64,000 nucleotides of DNA from Terrihabitans soli (GCF_014191545.1 NZ_AP023361.1:1454501-1518500), one strand, 5' to 3'. Counted from the first letter of the stretch, positions 1-10,507 are shown. Numbers and translations are program-made. The notes: generated by a model not told the origin, from the letters alone.

Positions 1-1261
1 GCTCGGCAGCGCCCTTGTAGAGCTGGCGAGGACGGCCGATACGCTGTTCCGGATCCTCGATCATTTCCTTCCACTGCGCGATCCAGCCGACCGTGCGGGC
101 GACCGAGAACAGCACCGTGAACATCGAGGTGGGGAAGCCCATCGCACGCAGCGTGATGCCCGAATAGAAGTCGATATTCGGGTAGAGCTTGCGTTCGATG
201 AAGTATTCATCGTGCAGCGCGACCTTTTCGAGTTCGATCGCGACCTGCAGAAGCGGATCGTCGGCATGGCCGATCTCGGCGAGAACCTCTTTCGAGGTCT
301 GCTGCATGATCTTGGCGCGCGGATCGTAGTTTTTGTAGACGCGATGGCCGAAGCCCATCAGGCGGAAGCTGTCGTTCTTGTCTTTCGCGCGGGCGACGAA
401 TTCCGGAATGCGGTCGGCCGTACCGATCTCTTCCAGCATTTTCAGCGCCGCTTCGTTGGCGCCGCCATGCGCCGGACCCCAGAGGCAGGCAATGCCCGCC
501 GCGATGCAGGCGAAGGGATTGGCGCCCGACGAGCCGGCAAGACGCACCGTCGAGGTCGAGGCGTTCTGCTCGTGATCGGCGTGCAGCGTGAAGATGCGGT
601 CCATCGCGCGGGCGAAGACCGGGTTCACCTTGTAGTCCTCGCACGGCACGGCAAAGCACATGCGCAGGAAGTTCGAGGCGTAGTCGAGATCGTTCTGCGG
701 ATAAATGAAGGGCTGGCCGATATGGTATTTATAGGCCATCGCCGCGAGCGTCGGGACTTTGGCGATCATGCGGATCGAGGCGATCTCGCGTGCCATCGGA
801 TCCGTGATGTCGGTCGAGTCATGATAGAAGGCGGCCATGGCGCCAACACTCGCCACCATCACCGACATTGGATGCGCGTCGCGGCGGAAGCCGGTGAAGA
901 AGCGCATCATCTGCTCATGCACCATTGTGTGGCGCGTGACGCGGGTTTCGAAATCGGTCTTCTGCTTTTTGCTCGGCAGTTCGCCGTACAGAAGCAGATA
1001 GCAGCACTCGATGAAATCGCCGCCTTCGGCGACGTCTTGGATCGGGTAACCGCGATAGCGGAGAATGCCTTCGTCGCCGTCGATATAGGTGATCGTCGAG
1101 GCGCAGCTCGCCGTCGAGGTGAATCCGGGATCGTATGTAAACTTGCCCGTCAGCGCGTACAGCTTCGAAATGTCGATGACTTCAGGCCCGGTAGAGCCTT
1201 CCAGAACGGGAAATTCGATCGATTTATTGTCCACGATCAGGGTGGCAGTTTTCCCGCTCAT
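1..1261 (-). CDS. gltA: Citrate synthase (3' end cut by window edge)
   Basis: Condenses acetyl-CoA and oxaloacetate to citrate, the entry step of the TCA cycle, in the cytoplasm. I translated it by hand from ATG at 1261; the frame stays open to base 1, giving about 420 residues. Recognisable segments are the N-terminal [29 protein letters not shown] with a catalytic His, and [13 protein letters not shown]. This is the hexameric type II citrate synthase layout of Gram-negative bacteria. Only roughly the last dozen residues should be missing. It lies upstream of gltX on the same strand, 112 bases apart, the usual rhizobial neighbourhood. Confidence 0.95.
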   Translation of the reverse strand, partial: MSGKTATLIVDNKSIEFPVLEGSTGPEVIDISKLYALTGKFTYDPGFTSTASCASTITYIDGDEGILRYRGYPIQDVAEGGDFIECCYLLLYGELPSKKQKTDFETRVTRHTMVHEQMMRFFTGFRRDAHPMSVMVASVGAMAAFYHDSTDITDPMAREIASIRMIAKVPTLAAMAYKYHIGQPFIYPQNDLDYASNFLRMCFAVPCEDYKVNPVFARAMDRIFTLHADHEQNASTSTVRLAGSSGANPFACIAAGIACLWGPAHGGANEAALKMLEEIGTADRIPEFVARAKDKNDSFRLMGFGHRVYKNYDPRAKIMQQTSKEVLAEIGHADDPLLQVAIELEKVALHDEYFIERKLYPNIDFYSGITLRAMGFPTSMFTVLFSVARTVGWIAQWKEMIEDPEQRIGRPRQLYKGAAE

Positions 1262-1373
1262 GCACTCTCCTATTGTCCGCAACCAAGAGGCACTCCGTAT
1301 GCCACGGAATTGCCAATTTTGATTAAAGGCCAAAGGCCTTCCCTCAGCAAGGGAAGGGCGCTTCACCCTTATG

Positions 1374-2798
1374 TCAGGCGGCCTGATCCTCCAGGCGCGC
1401 AAGGCTTTCCTCGCGGCCGAGAATGGCCAGAACCTCGAAAATCGGGGGAGATACCATCTTGCCCGTAAGGGCTGCGCGCAGCGGCTGAGCCACCTGGCCG
1501 AGCTTTGCGCCTTCGGCTTCGGCAAAGGCGCGCACTTCCGCTTCGGCGCTTTCGGCGCTCCACGTATCCAGCGCTGCGAGGCGGGTTTTCAGCCGCTTGA
1601 GCTTTTCGCGGGTGTCGGAGGCCGCGAGGGCTTCGGAAGCCTTCTCGTCGAGTTTCAGCGGCCGCGCATCAAGCAGGAAGCTCGCATTGTCGAGCAGTTC
1701 GATGAAGGTTTTGGCGCGCTCTTTCATCGCCGGCAGGGCTGCGCGGAACGCATCCCAGAGCCCCGCGTCGAGCTTGGCTTGCGCGTCCTTGCCGCCCGGC
1801 AGATAGGGCAGCGAGGTTTTGAAGATCGCGATCAGTTCCTCATCGGGTGTCGCGCGCATGTAATGCCCGTTGAGGTTTTCGAGCTTGTCATAGTCGAAGC
1901 GGGCGGCGGAGCGGCCGACGGCGTCGAGGCCGAAGGCGGCGACCATTTCATCGGTCGAGAAGATTTCCTGATCCTTGTGACTCCAGCCGAGGCGCACAAG
2001 GTAATTACGCAATGCGACGGGCATATAACCCATTTCGCGGTAGGCCTCGACGCCGAGCGCGCCGTGGCGCTTGGACAGCTTGGCGCCGTCCGGCCCGTGG
2101 ATCAGCGGGATATGCGCCATGCGCGGCACGTGCCAGCCGAGCGCGTTGTAGATCTGGATCTGCCGCGCGGCGTTGGTCAGATGGTCGACACCGCGAATGA
2201 TGTCGCTGACGCCCATATCGTGATCGTCGACGACGACGGCGAGCATATAGGTCGGCGAGCCGTCCGAACGCAGCAGGACAAGATCGTCGAGATCTGCATT
2301 CGGGAAGGTCACCGTTCCCTGCACGGCATCGTCCACCACGGTCTCGCCGGCATTGTCGACGCGCAGGCGCACCACGGGCTTGATGCCGGGAGGGGCGGTC
2401 GCGGGATCGCGGTCGCGCCAGCCGCCGTCATAGCGAGGCGGCTTGCCGGCCGCGAGCGCGTTGGCGCGCATCGCCTCCAGCTCTTCGACCGTGTCATAGG
2501 CATAATAGGCGGCCTTCTTGGCCAGCAGATCGTCCACCACCGCGCGATGCCGGTCGGCCCGCGAGAACTGGAAGACAGGGTCGCCGTCCCAATCGAGGCC
2601 CAGCCATTGCAGCCCGTCGAGGATCGCGGCAATGGCGTCCTCGGTCGAACGCGCCCGGTCGGTATCCTCGATGCGCAGCAGCATCTTGCCGCCTTTGTTC
2701 TTGGCGAACAGCCAGTTGAACAAAGCGGTCCGGGCTCCTCCGATATGGAGGAAGCCGGTGGGCGAGGGTGCGAAACGGGCAATGACGGGTTCGGTCAT
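1374..2798 (-). CDS. gltX: Glutamyl-tRNA synthetase
   Basis: Class I aminoacyl-tRNA synthetase that charges tRNA(Glu) with glutamate. The 474-residue protein opens with the family signature [15 protein letters not shown] (HIGH motif at residues 18-21) and carries the KMSKS-type motif KLSKRHG near residue 239. Length matches bacterial GltX. The reading frame is open further upstream to 2915, but ATG at 2798 places the signature at the usual distance from the N-terminus, so I chose it. It sits between gltA (same strand) and comEC (divergent). Confidence 0.96.
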   Translation of the reverse strand: MTEPVIARFAPSPTGFLHIGGARTALFNWLFAKNKGGKMLLRIEDTDRARSTEDAIAAILDGLQWLGLDWDGDPVFQFSRADRHRAVVDDLLAKKAAYYAYDTVEELEAMRANALAAGKPPRYDGGWRDRDPATAPPGIKPVVRLRVDNAGETVVDDAVQGTVTFPNADLDDLVLLRSDGSPTYMLAVVVDDHDMGVSDIIRGVDHLTNAARQIQIYNALGWHVPRMAHIPLIHGPDGAKLSKRHGALGVEAYREMGYMPVALRNYLVRLGWSHKDQEIFSTDEMVAAFGLDAVGRSAARFDYDKLENLNGHYMRATPDEELIAIFKTSLPYLPGGKDAQAKLDAGLWDAFRAALPAMKERAKTFIELLDNASFLLDARPLKLDEKASEALAASDTREKLKRLKTRLAALDTWSAESAEAEVRAFAEAEGAKLGQVAQPLRAALTGKMVSPPIFEVLAILGREESLARLEDQAA

Positions 2799-2890
2799 GG
2801 GCAATTCGGGGCATTTCAACGGATACGGGAAACGGCCTTTAAGCCAAGGCGCGCGCCCGTGTAGCATCCCCGCCGGTTGAGGGAAACCTT

Positions 2891-5176
2891 GTGTCCGAAC
2901 CGGGGCTAAAACCACGTAAAGGTGCGCGGGCGGCAGCGGCCGCCCGTCCCGGACGTGCCATTGCCGGTCTCGATGTCTCCGAAGCGATGAGCGGGCTCTG
3001 GAGCCGCTTTACGGCCGCGCTGGAGACGGAACGGGAGGAGGGGCGGTTCTTCCTCTTCCTGCCGGTCGCGGCCATTGGCGGGGTCCTTCTGTTCTTTGCC
3101 GCCGGGCGGGACCCGGAGCCGCTTGCGGCTCTTGCCGCTTTCGCTGTCCTCGCCGGTCTGGCGCTGGCCGCACGGGCACGGCCCACCGTCTTTCCCGCTG
3201 TCATGCTCGCCGCGGCGTTTGCGGCGGGCTTTCTGTCGGCGGCGCTGAGGACTGAGCGTGTTGCGGCTCCCATACTCGAACAGCCGGTGCGTGGGTCTGT
3301 CACCGGCATGGTCGAAAGCGTCGAGCCGCGGCCGCGCGGCACGAGGATCGTCATCCGCGTCGAGACGCTGGCCGATCTTCCGCCTGTGAAAAGACCCGAG
3401 CGTGTTCGCGTCACCGTGCCGAGGCTCGAAGGCGCCGAGGCGGGACACCGCGTTTCGGTCGAGGCGTTGTGGCGTCCGCCGCCGGGGCCGGTGCGCCCGC
3501 GTGGCCATGATTTTGCACGCGATGCGTTCTTCCTCGGGATCGGCGCCGTCGGCAGTGAGGGGCGCCCGCCGGTTTTGCTGGCGGCCAACGCAGAGCCCGG
3601 TTTCGTTGAGCGTGTCTCCGCGCGTATGGACGTGCTGCGCAATAAGGTGACGGCGCGCATCCTGTCCGTGGTCGACGGCGATGAGGGTGCAATTGCCGCG
3701 GCGCTCGTCACCGGCCAGCGCGGCGAGATTTCGTCGAAAGCCAATGATGCGCTGCGCGCCGCAGGACTCTACCACATCATTTCGATTTCCGGCCTGCACA
3801 TGGCGCTGTTCGGCGGCTTCCTGTTCGGCGCGGTGCGGTTCGGGCTGGTGCTGATGCCGGGCTTTGGCCTGAGGCATCCGGTCAAGAAATATGCGGCGCT
3901 AATCGCCGTTCTCGGCGCCAGTTTTTATCTCGCGATGTCGGGCGCAGAGGTTGCCGCCCAGCGCAGCTTCGTGATGATCGCGATTGTCTTTCTCGCGGTG
4001 ATGTTCGACCGGCAGGGCATCACCATGCGCAATCTCGCCCTTGCGGCCTTTGCCGCCATTCTCCTCATTCCGGAAGCCGTGCTCGGGCCGAGCTTCCAGA
4101 TGTCGTTCTGCGCGGCGATGGCCATTGTCGCATGGTTTGAATGGGCGCGGCGCCGCGCGCCCGATGAGGCGCAGGAAGCCCGGCGCGGCGGCTTTGCACG
4201 CTTTCTCAAAATCTATTTCGGCGGCATCGTTGCGACGACGATTGCCGCAACGCTTGCGACCTCGCCCTTTGCTGCGTTCCATTTCCAGCGCATCGCTCTG
4301 CATTCGCTGCCCGGCAATCTGATCGCGCTTCCTATCGTCGGCATTCTCGTGATGCCGTTCGCGCTGTTCGGTCTCATCCTGATGCCGTTCGGTCTCGACA
4401 TGGCGGCCTGGCATGTCATGGGTTTCGGCATCGGCCTGATGCTGGGAATTGCCGAATGGATCGCCAGCTGGCCGGCGGCAAGCCTGGCGCTGCCGGCCTT
4501 TCCGGCGCTCGCCGCGCTCTGTCTTGCCGCGGGGCTCGTTCTTATTTCGCTGCTCACAACACGCCTGCGCTGGCTGGGCCTCGCGCCCTTCGCGGCAGGT
4601 ATCGTTCTTGCCGCATCGCCCGCACAGCCGGACATTTACATCGACGCGACGGGGCGCGCTGCTGCGGTGCGCGGCACGGATGGAAAGCTCGGTCTTGCCG
4701 GCACCCGTTATTCAGGCTTTGCCGCCTCGACCTGGCTTGCGGCGGACGGCGATCTGAGACCCGCGCGCGACAAGACAGCGGCGCAATATGTGCGTTGCGA
4801 CGCTTTCGGCTGCACGGCGCCGCTGCCGGACGGGCGCATATTCGCGCTGTCCTGGAGCTATGCCGCTTTGCGCGAGGATTGCACGCGCGCGGCCATTGTG
4901 GTGACGCGCCTCATCGCGCCGCCGACGTGCCGGGAAACGGCCCATGTGATCGACGCCGCCGATCTGGCAAAGACTGGTGCCGTGGCGCTGACGCTTTCGA
5001 AGGACGGGTCGTTCGCGGTCGAAGCCGCACGCGGTGCGTCGGAGCGTGTCTGGCACGGGCATGTCCAGACGCCGAGAGGCCCGGCTTTTGCCGGGCCTCT
5101 GGTCGAAACGGATTCCGTTTTCGGAGACGAAATTGAGGACGAAGATGATGAGAGCGCCGAAGACAGCGCGCTCTGA
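2891..5176 (+). CDS. comEC: ComEC/Rec2-family DNA-uptake channel protein
   Basis: Inner-membrane protein of the ComEC/Rec2 family, which moves single-stranded transforming DNA into the cytoplasm in competent bacteria. The 761 residues show an N-terminal hydrophobic block (about 50-115), a soluble stretch (about 120-250), then the competence domain with the typical [16 protein letters not shown] segment and many membrane helices to about residue 570, followed by a soluble tail. I could not see a metallo-beta-lactamase HxHxDH motif in that tail. The start is GTG at 2891. Its stop abuts the lexA stop, and placement beside lexA is common in rhizobia. Whether this strain is naturally competent cannot be told from this gene alone. 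Confidence 0.9.
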   Translation: MSEPGLKPRKGARAAAAARPGRAIAGLDVSEAMSGLWSRFTAALETEREEGRFFLFLPVAAIGGVLLFFAAGRDPEPLAALAAFAVLAGLALAARARPTVFPAVMLAAAFAAGFLSAALRTERVAAPILEQPVRGSVTGMVESVEPRPRGTRIVIRVETLADLPPVKRPERVRVTVPRLEGAEAGHRVSVEALWRPPPGPVRPRGHDFARDAFFLGIGAVGSEGRPPVLLAANAEPGFVERVSARMDVLRNKVTARILSVVDGDEGAIAAALVTGQRGEISSKANDALRAAGLYHIISISGLHMALFGGFLFGAVRFGLVLMPGFGLRHPVKKYAALIAVLGASFYLAMSGAEVAAQRSFVMIAIVFLAVMFDRQGITMRNLALAAFAAILLIPEAVLGPSFQMSFCAAMAIVAWFEWARRRAPDEAQEARRGGFARFLKIYFGGIVATTIAATLATSPFAAFHFQRIALHSLPGNLIALPIVGILVMPFALFGLILMPFGLDMAAWHVMGFGIGLMLGIAEWIASWPAASLALPAFPALAALCLAAGLVLISLLTTRLRWLGLAPFAAGIVLAASPAQPDIYIDATGRAAAVRGTDGKLGLAGTRYSGFAASTWLAADGDLRPARDKTAAQYVRCDAFGCTAPLPDGRIFALSWSYAALREDCTRAAIVVTRLIAPPTCRETAHVIDAADLAKTGAVALTLSKDGSFAVEAARGASERVWHGHVQTPRGPAFAGPLVETDSVFGDEIEDEDDESAEDSAL

Positions 5177-5887
5177 TCAGTATCGACGAATAAGCCCGAC
5201 GAGCTTGCCCTGAACTCGCACACGATCAGGTCCGAAAATGCGGGTCTCGTAAGCGGGGTTCGCGGCTTCGAGCGCGATGGAGGCGCCGCGCTTACGAAGG
5301 CGCTTCAGCGTCGCTTCCTCATCGTCGACGAGAGCGACGACGATATCGCCGGTATCGGCGCTATCGGATTTGCGTATGACGACGACATCGCCTTCGAGAA
5401 TGCCGGCCTCGATCATCGAGTCGCCGCGCACTTCGAGGGCGAAGTGATCGCCGCCCGAAATCATTTCCGGCGGCACTGCGATGGTGTGGCTGCGGGTCTG
5501 GATGGCCTCGATCGGCACGCCGGCGGCGATGCGGCCCATGACCGGGACGGAGACCGAATTATAGACATCGACCTCTTCCGCCTCGACAGGCTTCGGGCGT
5601 GAGCGGCCAAGGCCGCCCTCGATGACACCCGGCGAAAACTTGCCCGCCGCGGGACGCATATTGGGCGCCGAGCTCTCCGGCAGACGGACAACTTCGAGGG
5701 CGCGGGCGCGGTTGGGCAGGCGGCGGATGAAGCCGCGTTCTTCCAGGGCCGTAATGAGGCGGTGAATCCCCGATTTGGAGCGCAGGTTCAGCGCGTCCTT
5801 CATCTCGTCGAAGCTCGGCGGAACGCCGGATTCCCGAAGCCGCTCATGGATATAGCGGAGTAGTTCATGCTGCTTGCGCGTCAACAT
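5177..5887 (-). CDS. lexA: SOS-response repressor LexA
   Basis: Represses DNA-damage genes and cleaves itself when RecA filaments form. The 236-residue protein has an N-terminal winged-helix domain (residues 1-65) with the [13 protein letters not shown] opening. The S24-type peptidase domain has the Ala122-Gly123 cleavage site (in GRIAAGVP), Ser157 (RGDSMIEAG) and Lys195 (EATLKRL). A linker of about 40 residues separates the domains, as in other alphaproteobacteria. A LexA box lies 58 bases upstream, implying autoregulation. The gene converges on comEC with no gap. Confidence 0.98.
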   Translation of the reverse strand: MLTRKQHELLRYIHERLRESGVPPSFDEMKDALNLRSKSGIHRLITALEERGFIRRLPNRARALEVVRLPESSAPNMRPAAGKFSPGVIEGGLGRSRPKPVEAEEVDVYNSVSVPVMGRIAAGVPIEAIQTRSHTIAVPPEMISGGDHFALEVRGDSMIEAGILEGDVVVIRKSDSADTGDIVVALVDDEEATLKRLRKRGASIALEAANPAYETRIFGPDRVRVQGKLVGLIRRY

Positions 5888-5945
5888 AAGAGCCTCTTGG
5901 CCGGCCGGAATCAGGCCGAAACAAATCAGGAACAGGACCGTAACT

Positions 5946-5960
5946 GTTCCTTATGTGTTC
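5946..5960. promoter_or_regulatory. LexA box (lexA / TSUP permease divergent promoter)
   Basis: The sequence GTTCCTTATGTGTTC is a perfect GTTC-N7-GTTC direct repeat (GAAC-N7-GAAC on the lexA strand), the known alphaproteobacterial SOS operator. It is 58 bases from the lexA start and 75 bases from the divergent permease start. Confidence 0.93.
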
Positions 5961-6035
5961 TGCAACGGTTAAGATCAGGTTGAGACGACGAAGGGCGCAG
6001 TGCGAAGCGGCGTATTCGGTGTTAATTGCGGCGCG

Positions 6036-6818
6036 ATGGAGCTCTCGCCCGACCTTATTCTCATCCTTGCCGGTGTCGCCTTCGTTGCCGGTTTCGTTGA
6101 TTCGATTGCCGGCGGCGGGGGCCTTTTGAACGTTCCGGCCATGCTGCTCGCCGGCATGGATCCGGTCTCGACACTCGCGACGAATAAACTTCAGGGCATG
6201 TTCGGCGTCGGCGCCGCCTCGCTGCAATATGTGCGGCACGGGGTGACGAGCTGGCGGGCGATGCGCTGGATGATGCTGGCTTCGGGCGTGGCGGCCCTCT
6301 TCGGCGCGGCTCTCGTCACCAGCCTGCCGACCCAGCATCTGAAGGCGGCGCTGCCTTTCGTTCTTCTGGTGATCGCCCTTTATTTCCTCCTGTCGCCGCG
6401 GCTCGGCGATGTCGAAGCGGAGCCGCGCCTGAAAGAGGGAGTGTTCGCCTCCACCGTCGTTCCCGCCATCGGCTTTTACGACGGGGCCATCGGGCCCGGC
6501 ACGGGCTCGTTCTTTGCGCTTGGGTTCATCACGCTGCGCGGGGAAGACATCCTGCGCGCCACCGGCAAGACCAAGCTTCTTAACTTCGCCAGCAATGTCG
6601 GCGCCTTCGTTTTCTTCCTGTTTGCCGGGAAGATCGTCTGGCTGACGGGGATCGGCATGGCCATCGGCAGCGTGCTCGGCGCGCGGCTTGGGGCGACGCT
6701 TGCGGTAAAAGCCGGCGGCAAGATCATCAAGCCGGTGCTTGTGCTCGCCTGTTCGGCCATGGCGATAAAGCTGCTGTCGGATCCCGCGCATCCGATCTGG
6801 GCCTTTTTTGCCGGCTAA
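6036..6818 (+). CDS. TSUP (TauE/SafE) family membrane permease
   Basis: Integral membrane protein of about 260 residues from the sulfite/organosulfonate exporter superfamily. The N-terminal GFVDSIAGGGGLLNVP and the repeat-related GFYDGAIGPGTGSFFALGF are the paired signature segments of this fold. Seven to eight hydrophobic helices are visible. The frame begins at 6000, but ATG at 6036 (MELSPDL) starts just before the first helix and is preferred. The substrate cannot be read from the sequence. It is divergent from lexA with a LexA box between them; SOS control of this gene is possible but there is no functional reason to expect it. Confidence 0.88.
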   Translation: MELSPDLILILAGVAFVAGFVDSIAGGGGLLNVPAMLLAGMDPVSTLATNKLQGMFGVGAASLQYVRHGVTSWRAMRWMMLASGVAALFGAALVTSLPTQHLKAALPFVLLVIALYFLLSPRLGDVEAEPRLKEGVFASTVVPAIGFYDGAIGPGTGSFFALGFITLRGEDILRATGKTKLLNFASNVGAFVFFLFAGKIVWLTGIGMAIGSVLGARLGATLAVKAGGKIIKPVLVLACSAMAIKLLSDPAHPIWAFFAG

Positions 6819-6940
6819 AGCCCCCGTACTTACGTTCGTCTCCGGTCCGGCCTTTTGGCGTTCGGCGTGACAAATTGCATTGCAAACCGAACACAACCAT
6901 AGATAAACTATAAATGGTTTTGCAATCGTCGGGGGACGGC

Positions 6941-7705
6941 ATGAAATATCCTGGACGCGTCATCGAACCCTCGGAAACCGACAAGGCTCTGCTCGGCAAG
7001 ATCGCGGCAAAGCTCGGCGCACGCGGATATGCGGTGCCCGAGCCGCATCACGCTTACACGCCCGCTTTTGCAGCGGCGGTGAAGCTCTTTCAGTCGCAGA
7101 ACGTCTCGGCCAGCGGCTTCCCACTGAAGATCGACGGCAAGATCGGCCCCATCACCTGGGGCGCGATTTTCGAACAGGAACCGGTCGAGGCGGGCAGCAA
7201 CGATCTGGTCAACCGCTCCCTGGAAATCGCCATCTCGCAGCTCGGCGTGATGGAAAAACCTCTCGGCTCGAATGGCGGGCCGGAAGTGGATCAGTATCTC
7301 AAATCGGTCGGCCTCGGCACCGGCTTCTTCTGGTGCATGGCGTTCGTCAACTGGTGCATCCAGAAGGCGGGCGCCGATCTCGGCAAGACAGTGAAGTTTC
7401 CGCGCACCGGCGGCTGCGTGAAGGCCTGGAACGATGCGGTCGCAGGCGGCCCGAAATCAGCGGTGCTGACGGCCGCGGATGCACGTACATCTCCGGGAAA
7501 AGTGAAACCGGGCGCGGTTTTCATCCTCAGCTACGGCAAGGGGCTCGGGCATACCGGTTTTGTGCGCTCCAATGCCGGCGGCGCGCTGATCACCGTCGAA
7601 GGCAATACCAATCAGGACGGCAGCCGCAGCGGGCTGGGCGTGTTCGAACTCAAACGCCGCAATGTGATGGACGCGCAGTTGAAGGGATTCATCCTGCCTT
7701 ATTGA
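6941..7705 (+). CDS. Peptidoglycan-binding and CHAP-like amidase protein
   Basis: Probable cell-wall-active protein of 254 residues. The N-terminal half (about 15-85) resembles a PG_binding_1 domain, ending in KIDGKIGPITWGAIF. The C-terminal half resembles a CHAP/NlpC-type amidase: FWCMAFVNWC supplies the candidate catalytic Cys, GLGHTGFVRS the His, and GNTNQDGS a following polar residue. No signal peptide is visible, which is unusual for an enzyme that must reach the wall. The start at 6941 follows a GGGGGAC ribosome-binding site; an alternative ATG at 6914 has none. No phage genes lie nearby, so a stray endolysin or a secreted hydrolase are both open. Confidence 0.78.
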   Translation: MKYPGRVIEPSETDKALLGKIAAKLGARGYAVPEPHHAYTPAFAAAVKLFQSQNVSASGFPLKIDGKIGPITWGAIFEQEPVEAGSNDLVNRSLEIAISQLGVMEKPLGSNGGPEVDQYLKSVGLGTGFFWCMAFVNWCIQKAGADLGKTVKFPRTGGCVKAWNDAVAGGPKSAVLTAADARTSPGKVKPGAVFILSYGKGLGHTGFVRSNAGGALITVEGNTNQDGSRSGLGVFELKRRNVMDAQLKGFILPY

Positions 7706-7714
7706 GCCGCGGCT

Positions 7715-9124
7715 TCACTCCGCCGCCGCTCTGACTCCGCCGATCCAGGCGTCGAGATCGGCTTTCGCGCGCGCTGTAACCGCGCTTTTTTTGAGCCGGG
7801 CTTTGTCCGGACCGCGCAGACGCGGTCCGCCCGGTTCGCGTTTCGGTTTCTCGACCGGCGGAAACAGGCCGAAATTGACGTTCATCGGCTGGAACGAGCG
7901 CTTGGTGTTCTCATCTCCCTCGACCGCAATATGTCCGCCGGTGATATGGCCGAGCAGCGCGCCGAAGGCCGTCGTATCCGGCGGCACATCGGCCGTGCGG
8001 CCGAGACGCTCGGCGGCGGCAAAGCGCCCGGCGAGAAGGCCGATGGCGGCGCTCTCGACATAGCCTTCGCAGCCGGTGATCTGGCCGGCAAAGCGCAAAC
8101 GCGGATCGGCTTTGAGGCGCAGCACCGGATCGAGCAGGCGCGGCGAGTCGAGAAACGTATTGCGGTGCAGGCCGCCGAGCCGCGCGAACTCGGCTTTCTC
8201 AAGCCCCGGGATCATCCGGAACACATCGGCCTGCGCGCCGTGGCGGAGCTTGGTTTGAAAGCCCACCATGTTGAACAAAGTGCCGAGCGCATTGTCCTGC
8301 CTAAGCTGGACGATGGCATAGGCCTTCACCTCGGGATTGTGCGGATTGGTCAGGCCGACCGGCTTCATCGGTCCGTGGCGCAGCGTTTCCGGCCCGCGCT
8401 CGGCCATGATCTCGATGGGCAGGCAGCCATCGAAATAGGGCGTGTTCGCTTCCCAGTCCTTAAAGTCGATCTTTTCGCTGGAGACGAGCGTCTGTACGAA
8501 ACGCTCATACTGCTCCTTGTCCATCGGGCAGTTGATATAATCGGCGCCGGTGCCGCCCGGTCCCGCTTTGTCATAGCGCGACTGGAACCAGCAAACATTC
8601 ATGTCGATGGAATCGAAATGCACGATGGGCGCAATCGCATCGAAGAAAGCGAGAGCATCGCGACCGGTGATCTCGCGGATCGCATCTGCCAAAGCCGGCG
8701 AGGTGAGGGGGCCGGTCGCGACAATGACATTGTCCCAGTCGGCGGGCGGAAGACCCGCGATCTCGCTGCGCTCGATTGTAATCAAATCATGGCTTTCGAG
8801 CGCGGAGGTCACCGCCGCCGAAAAGCCATCGCGGTCGACGGCAAGCGCGCCGCCGGCCGGCACCTGATGAGCATCGCCGGCGCGCATGATCAGCGAGTTG
8901 AGGCGCCGCATCTCCCAATGAAGGAGGCCGACCGCATTGGCCTCGCTGTCGTCCGAGCGGAACGAGTTCGAGCATACGAGTTCGGCCAGCCCGTCGGTCT
9001 TGTGGGCGTCCGTCGAGCGCACAGGGCGCATTTCGTGGAGGATGACCGGCACCCCGGCTTCGGCGATCTGAAAAGCGGCTTCGGACCCGGCGAGGCCCCC
9101 GCCGACGACATGGACTGGTTTCAT
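7715..9124 (-). CDS. trmFO: tRNA m5U54 methyltransferase TrmFO
   Basis: Folate- and FAD-dependent enzyme that methylates U54 of tRNA, using methylenetetrahydrofolate as the carbon donor. The 469-residue protein starts [17 protein letters not shown], a Rossmann FAD-binding motif. It contains the family stretches [23 protein letters not shown] and [18 protein letters not shown] at 9124 puts the dinucleotide fold at the extreme N-terminus, so upstream in-frame codons to 9178 are rejected. It is convergent with the CHAP protein gene, 9 bases apart. Confidence 0.96.
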   Translation of the reverse strand: MKPVHVVGGGLAGSEAAFQIAEAGVPVILHEMRPVRSTDAHKTDGLAELVCSNSFRSDDSEANAVGLLHWEMRRLNSLIMRAGDAHQVPAGGALAVDRDGFSAAVTSALESHDLITIERSEIAGLPPADWDNVIVATGPLTSPALADAIREITGRDALAFFDAIAPIVHFDSIDMNVCWFQSRYDKAGPGGTGADYINCPMDKEQYERFVQTLVSSEKIDFKDWEANTPYFDGCLPIEIMAERGPETLRHGPMKPVGLTNPHNPEVKAYAIVQLRQDNALGTLFNMVGFQTKLRHGAQADVFRMIPGLEKAEFARLGGLHRNTFLDSPRLLDPVLRLKADPRLRFAGQITGCEGYVESAAIGLLAGRFAAAERLGRTADVPPDTTAFGALLGHITGGHIAVEGDENTKRSFQPMNVNFGLFPPVEKPKREPGGPRLRGPDKARLKKSAVTARAKADLDAWIGGVRAAAE

Positions 9125-9221
9125 GGCCGGGAACCTAGGCGAGTGAGTCCCCCGGTTCAATCCGCTTGCGTGTGACACGAGGATGTAGGAACCATGACGC
9201 CGAAGAGCGAGTTTTTTTCCT

Positions 9222-9629
9222 ATGCGCGACGGCCTTGAAACCCACGGATTGAAAAGACTTTACCTTGCCAGCCTGAACACGGCGCGGGGCATGAAGGCCG
9301 CCGCCCGCAGCGAGGCTGCGCTGCGCGAGGAGCTTTTCATCCTTATTCTGTCCGTGCCGCTGGCGCTGCTTCTGGCGCCGAGCATCGGCTGGTATGTGGC
9401 GATGATCGGCGTGATCCTCGCCATTCTCGCCATCGAGCTTCTCAACACCGCAATCGAAAAACTCGCCGATCACGTGACACCTGAATTTCATCAGACCATC
9501 GGCATGGTGAAAGACATGGGCTCGGCCGCTGTCGGCTGCGGCCTTGCGCTCGGCCTGCTCATCTGGGGCGGGGCTGCCATCGTAAAATTTGATCTTTTGG
9601 ACAAGGTGCGCGTTCTTCTGGGCGCTTAA
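9222..9629 (+). CDS. dgkA: Diacylglycerol kinase (DgkA family)
   Basis: Small inner-membrane kinase that phosphorylates diacylglycerol to phosphatidate for phospholipid recycling. At 135 residues it is slightly longer than E. coli DgkA. It has three hydrophobic helices and the family signature [14 protein letters not shown] followed by KDMGSAAV. An Arg/Lys-rich amphipathic N-terminus precedes the first helix. It is followed at 15 bases by the glutathione transferase gene, so the two are probably cotranscribed. Confidence 0.95.
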   Translation: MRDGLETHGLKRLYLASLNTARGMKAAARSEAALREELFILILSVPLALLLAPSIGWYVAMIGVILAILAIELLNTAIEKLADHVTPEFHQTIGMVKDMGSAAVGCGLALGLLIWGGAAIVKFDLLDKVRVLLGA

Positions 9630-9644
9630 CCCGCGGAGCACCTG

Positions 9645-10268
9645 TTGGCCGATCTTCTCTTTTACATGATGACCCCGCCGTCGCGGGCCTCGATCGTGCG
9701 CTGGATGCTCGAAGAGCTCGGCGAGCCTTACGACACGCATGTGCTCGACCGCAGCCGCGACGAACAGCGCGGCTCCGACTATCTCAAGATCAATCCCATG
9801 GGCAAAGTGCCGGCGCTGCAGCATGGCGATGCGCTGGTGACCGAAGCCGCCGCCATCTGCCTTTATCTTGCCGATGCATTTCCGAAAGCAGGATTGAACA
9901 TTGCGATCGGCGATCCCTTGCGGGGCCGTTTCCTGAAATGGCTGTTCTTTGCGCCGAGCTGCATCGAACCGGCGATCCTCGACATCGCCTTTCCCCGGGA
10001 GAAGGCCCCGCCGCGCAGCGCTGCGGGCTATGGCGATTTTCATACGGTGATGAATGTCGTTGCCGATGCGGTGCGGGGGCGTCCCTACATCGTCGGCGAG
10101 ACATTTTCGGCGGCCGATGTCGTGATCGCCTCGCAGCTGCGCTGGGGTCAGAGTTTCGGTGTCGTGCCGCGGCGTGAGGAGTTCAACGCCTATCTTGCCG
10201 GGTTTGAGCAGCGTCCGGCCTTCAAGCGCGCAGTCGATCTCGATGCGCAACTGAAGAAGCCGTCCTGA
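9645..10268 (+). CDS. Glutathione S-transferase family protein
   Basis: Thioredoxin-fold GST of 207 residues. The N-terminal domain contains LKINPMGKVPALQHGDALVTEAAAI, where the VPAL cis-proline and the following EAAAI segment bind glutathione. The C-terminal helical domain carries FSAADVVIASQL, the conserved N-capping box and hydrophobic staple of the fold. The start is TTG at 9645, preceded by GGAG; no ATG fits upstream. The specific substrate is not predictable. It ends just before a bidirectional terminator shared with a tiny gene on the other strand. Confidence 0.88.
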   Translation: MADLLFYMMTPPSRASIVRWMLEELGEPYDTHVLDRSRDEQRGSDYLKINPMGKVPALQHGDALVTEAAAICLYLADAFPKAGLNIAIGDPLRGRFLKWLFFAPSCIEPAILDIAFPREKAPPRSAAGYGDFHTVMNVVADAVRGRPYIVGETFSAADVVIASQLRWGQSFGVVPRREEFNAYLAGFEQRPAFKRAVDLDAQLKKPS

Positions 10269-10292
10269 ACCCTGCCGCGATGCTGAAAATTA

Positions 10293-10319
10293 AAAAGCCC
10301 GCCGGAGAGGCGGGCTTTT
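10293..10319. terminator. Bidirectional intrinsic terminator
   Basis: Perfect 11-bp stem, AAAAGCCCGCC and GGCGGGCTTTT around a 5-base loop. The run of A on one side and T on the other lets it stop transcripts from both the GST gene and the 29-codon gene that converges on it. Confidence 0.9.
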
Positions 10320-10341
10320 GTGTGTGCGGATACGCTTACGC

Positions 10342-10431
10342 TTACGCGACGTAGGTAATGAAAGCGGCACCGCCGCCGATCAAAACGCATGCTACGAAAG
10401 CAAAGAGAGCGAATTCGTCGGAAGAACTCAT
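10342..10431 (-). CDS. Candidate 29-residue single-TM membrane peptide
   Basis: I do not recognise this gene. The reading frame encodes a short polar, acidic head (MSSSDEF) followed by a hydrophobic segment of about 20 residues with a Gly-Gly-Gly and one Cys, ending TYVA. It therefore looks like a one-pass membrane peptide. Support for translation is an AGGGG ribosome-binding site about 8 bases upstream of ATG at 10431, a clean TAA stop, and a strong terminator 23 bases beyond it that also serves the convergent GST gene. Without homologues it remains a prediction. Confidence 0.6.
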   Translation of the reverse strand: MSSSDEFALFAFVACVLIGGGAAFITYVA

Positions 10432-10507
10432 GGCTACGCCCCTGTGTCTGTGTTGCCCGGTTTTTAGGGCCGTCCTGTTTCCCGGAGATGTCGTCTAAAC
10501 TTTCAGG

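Noticed and set aside
1371-2864. Plus-strand frame of 497 codons
   Set aside because: It overlaps gltX on the other strand and contains no recognisable domain.
6941-7705. Prophage remnant around the CHAP protein
   Set aside because: No integrase, capsid, tail or holin gene is nearby; flanks are TSUP permease and trmFO.
7931-9175. Long plus-strand open frame of 414 codons
   Set aside because: It lies opposite trmFO, whose protein has full family motifs. The antisense frame has no motif and is the usual shadow of a GC-rich gene.
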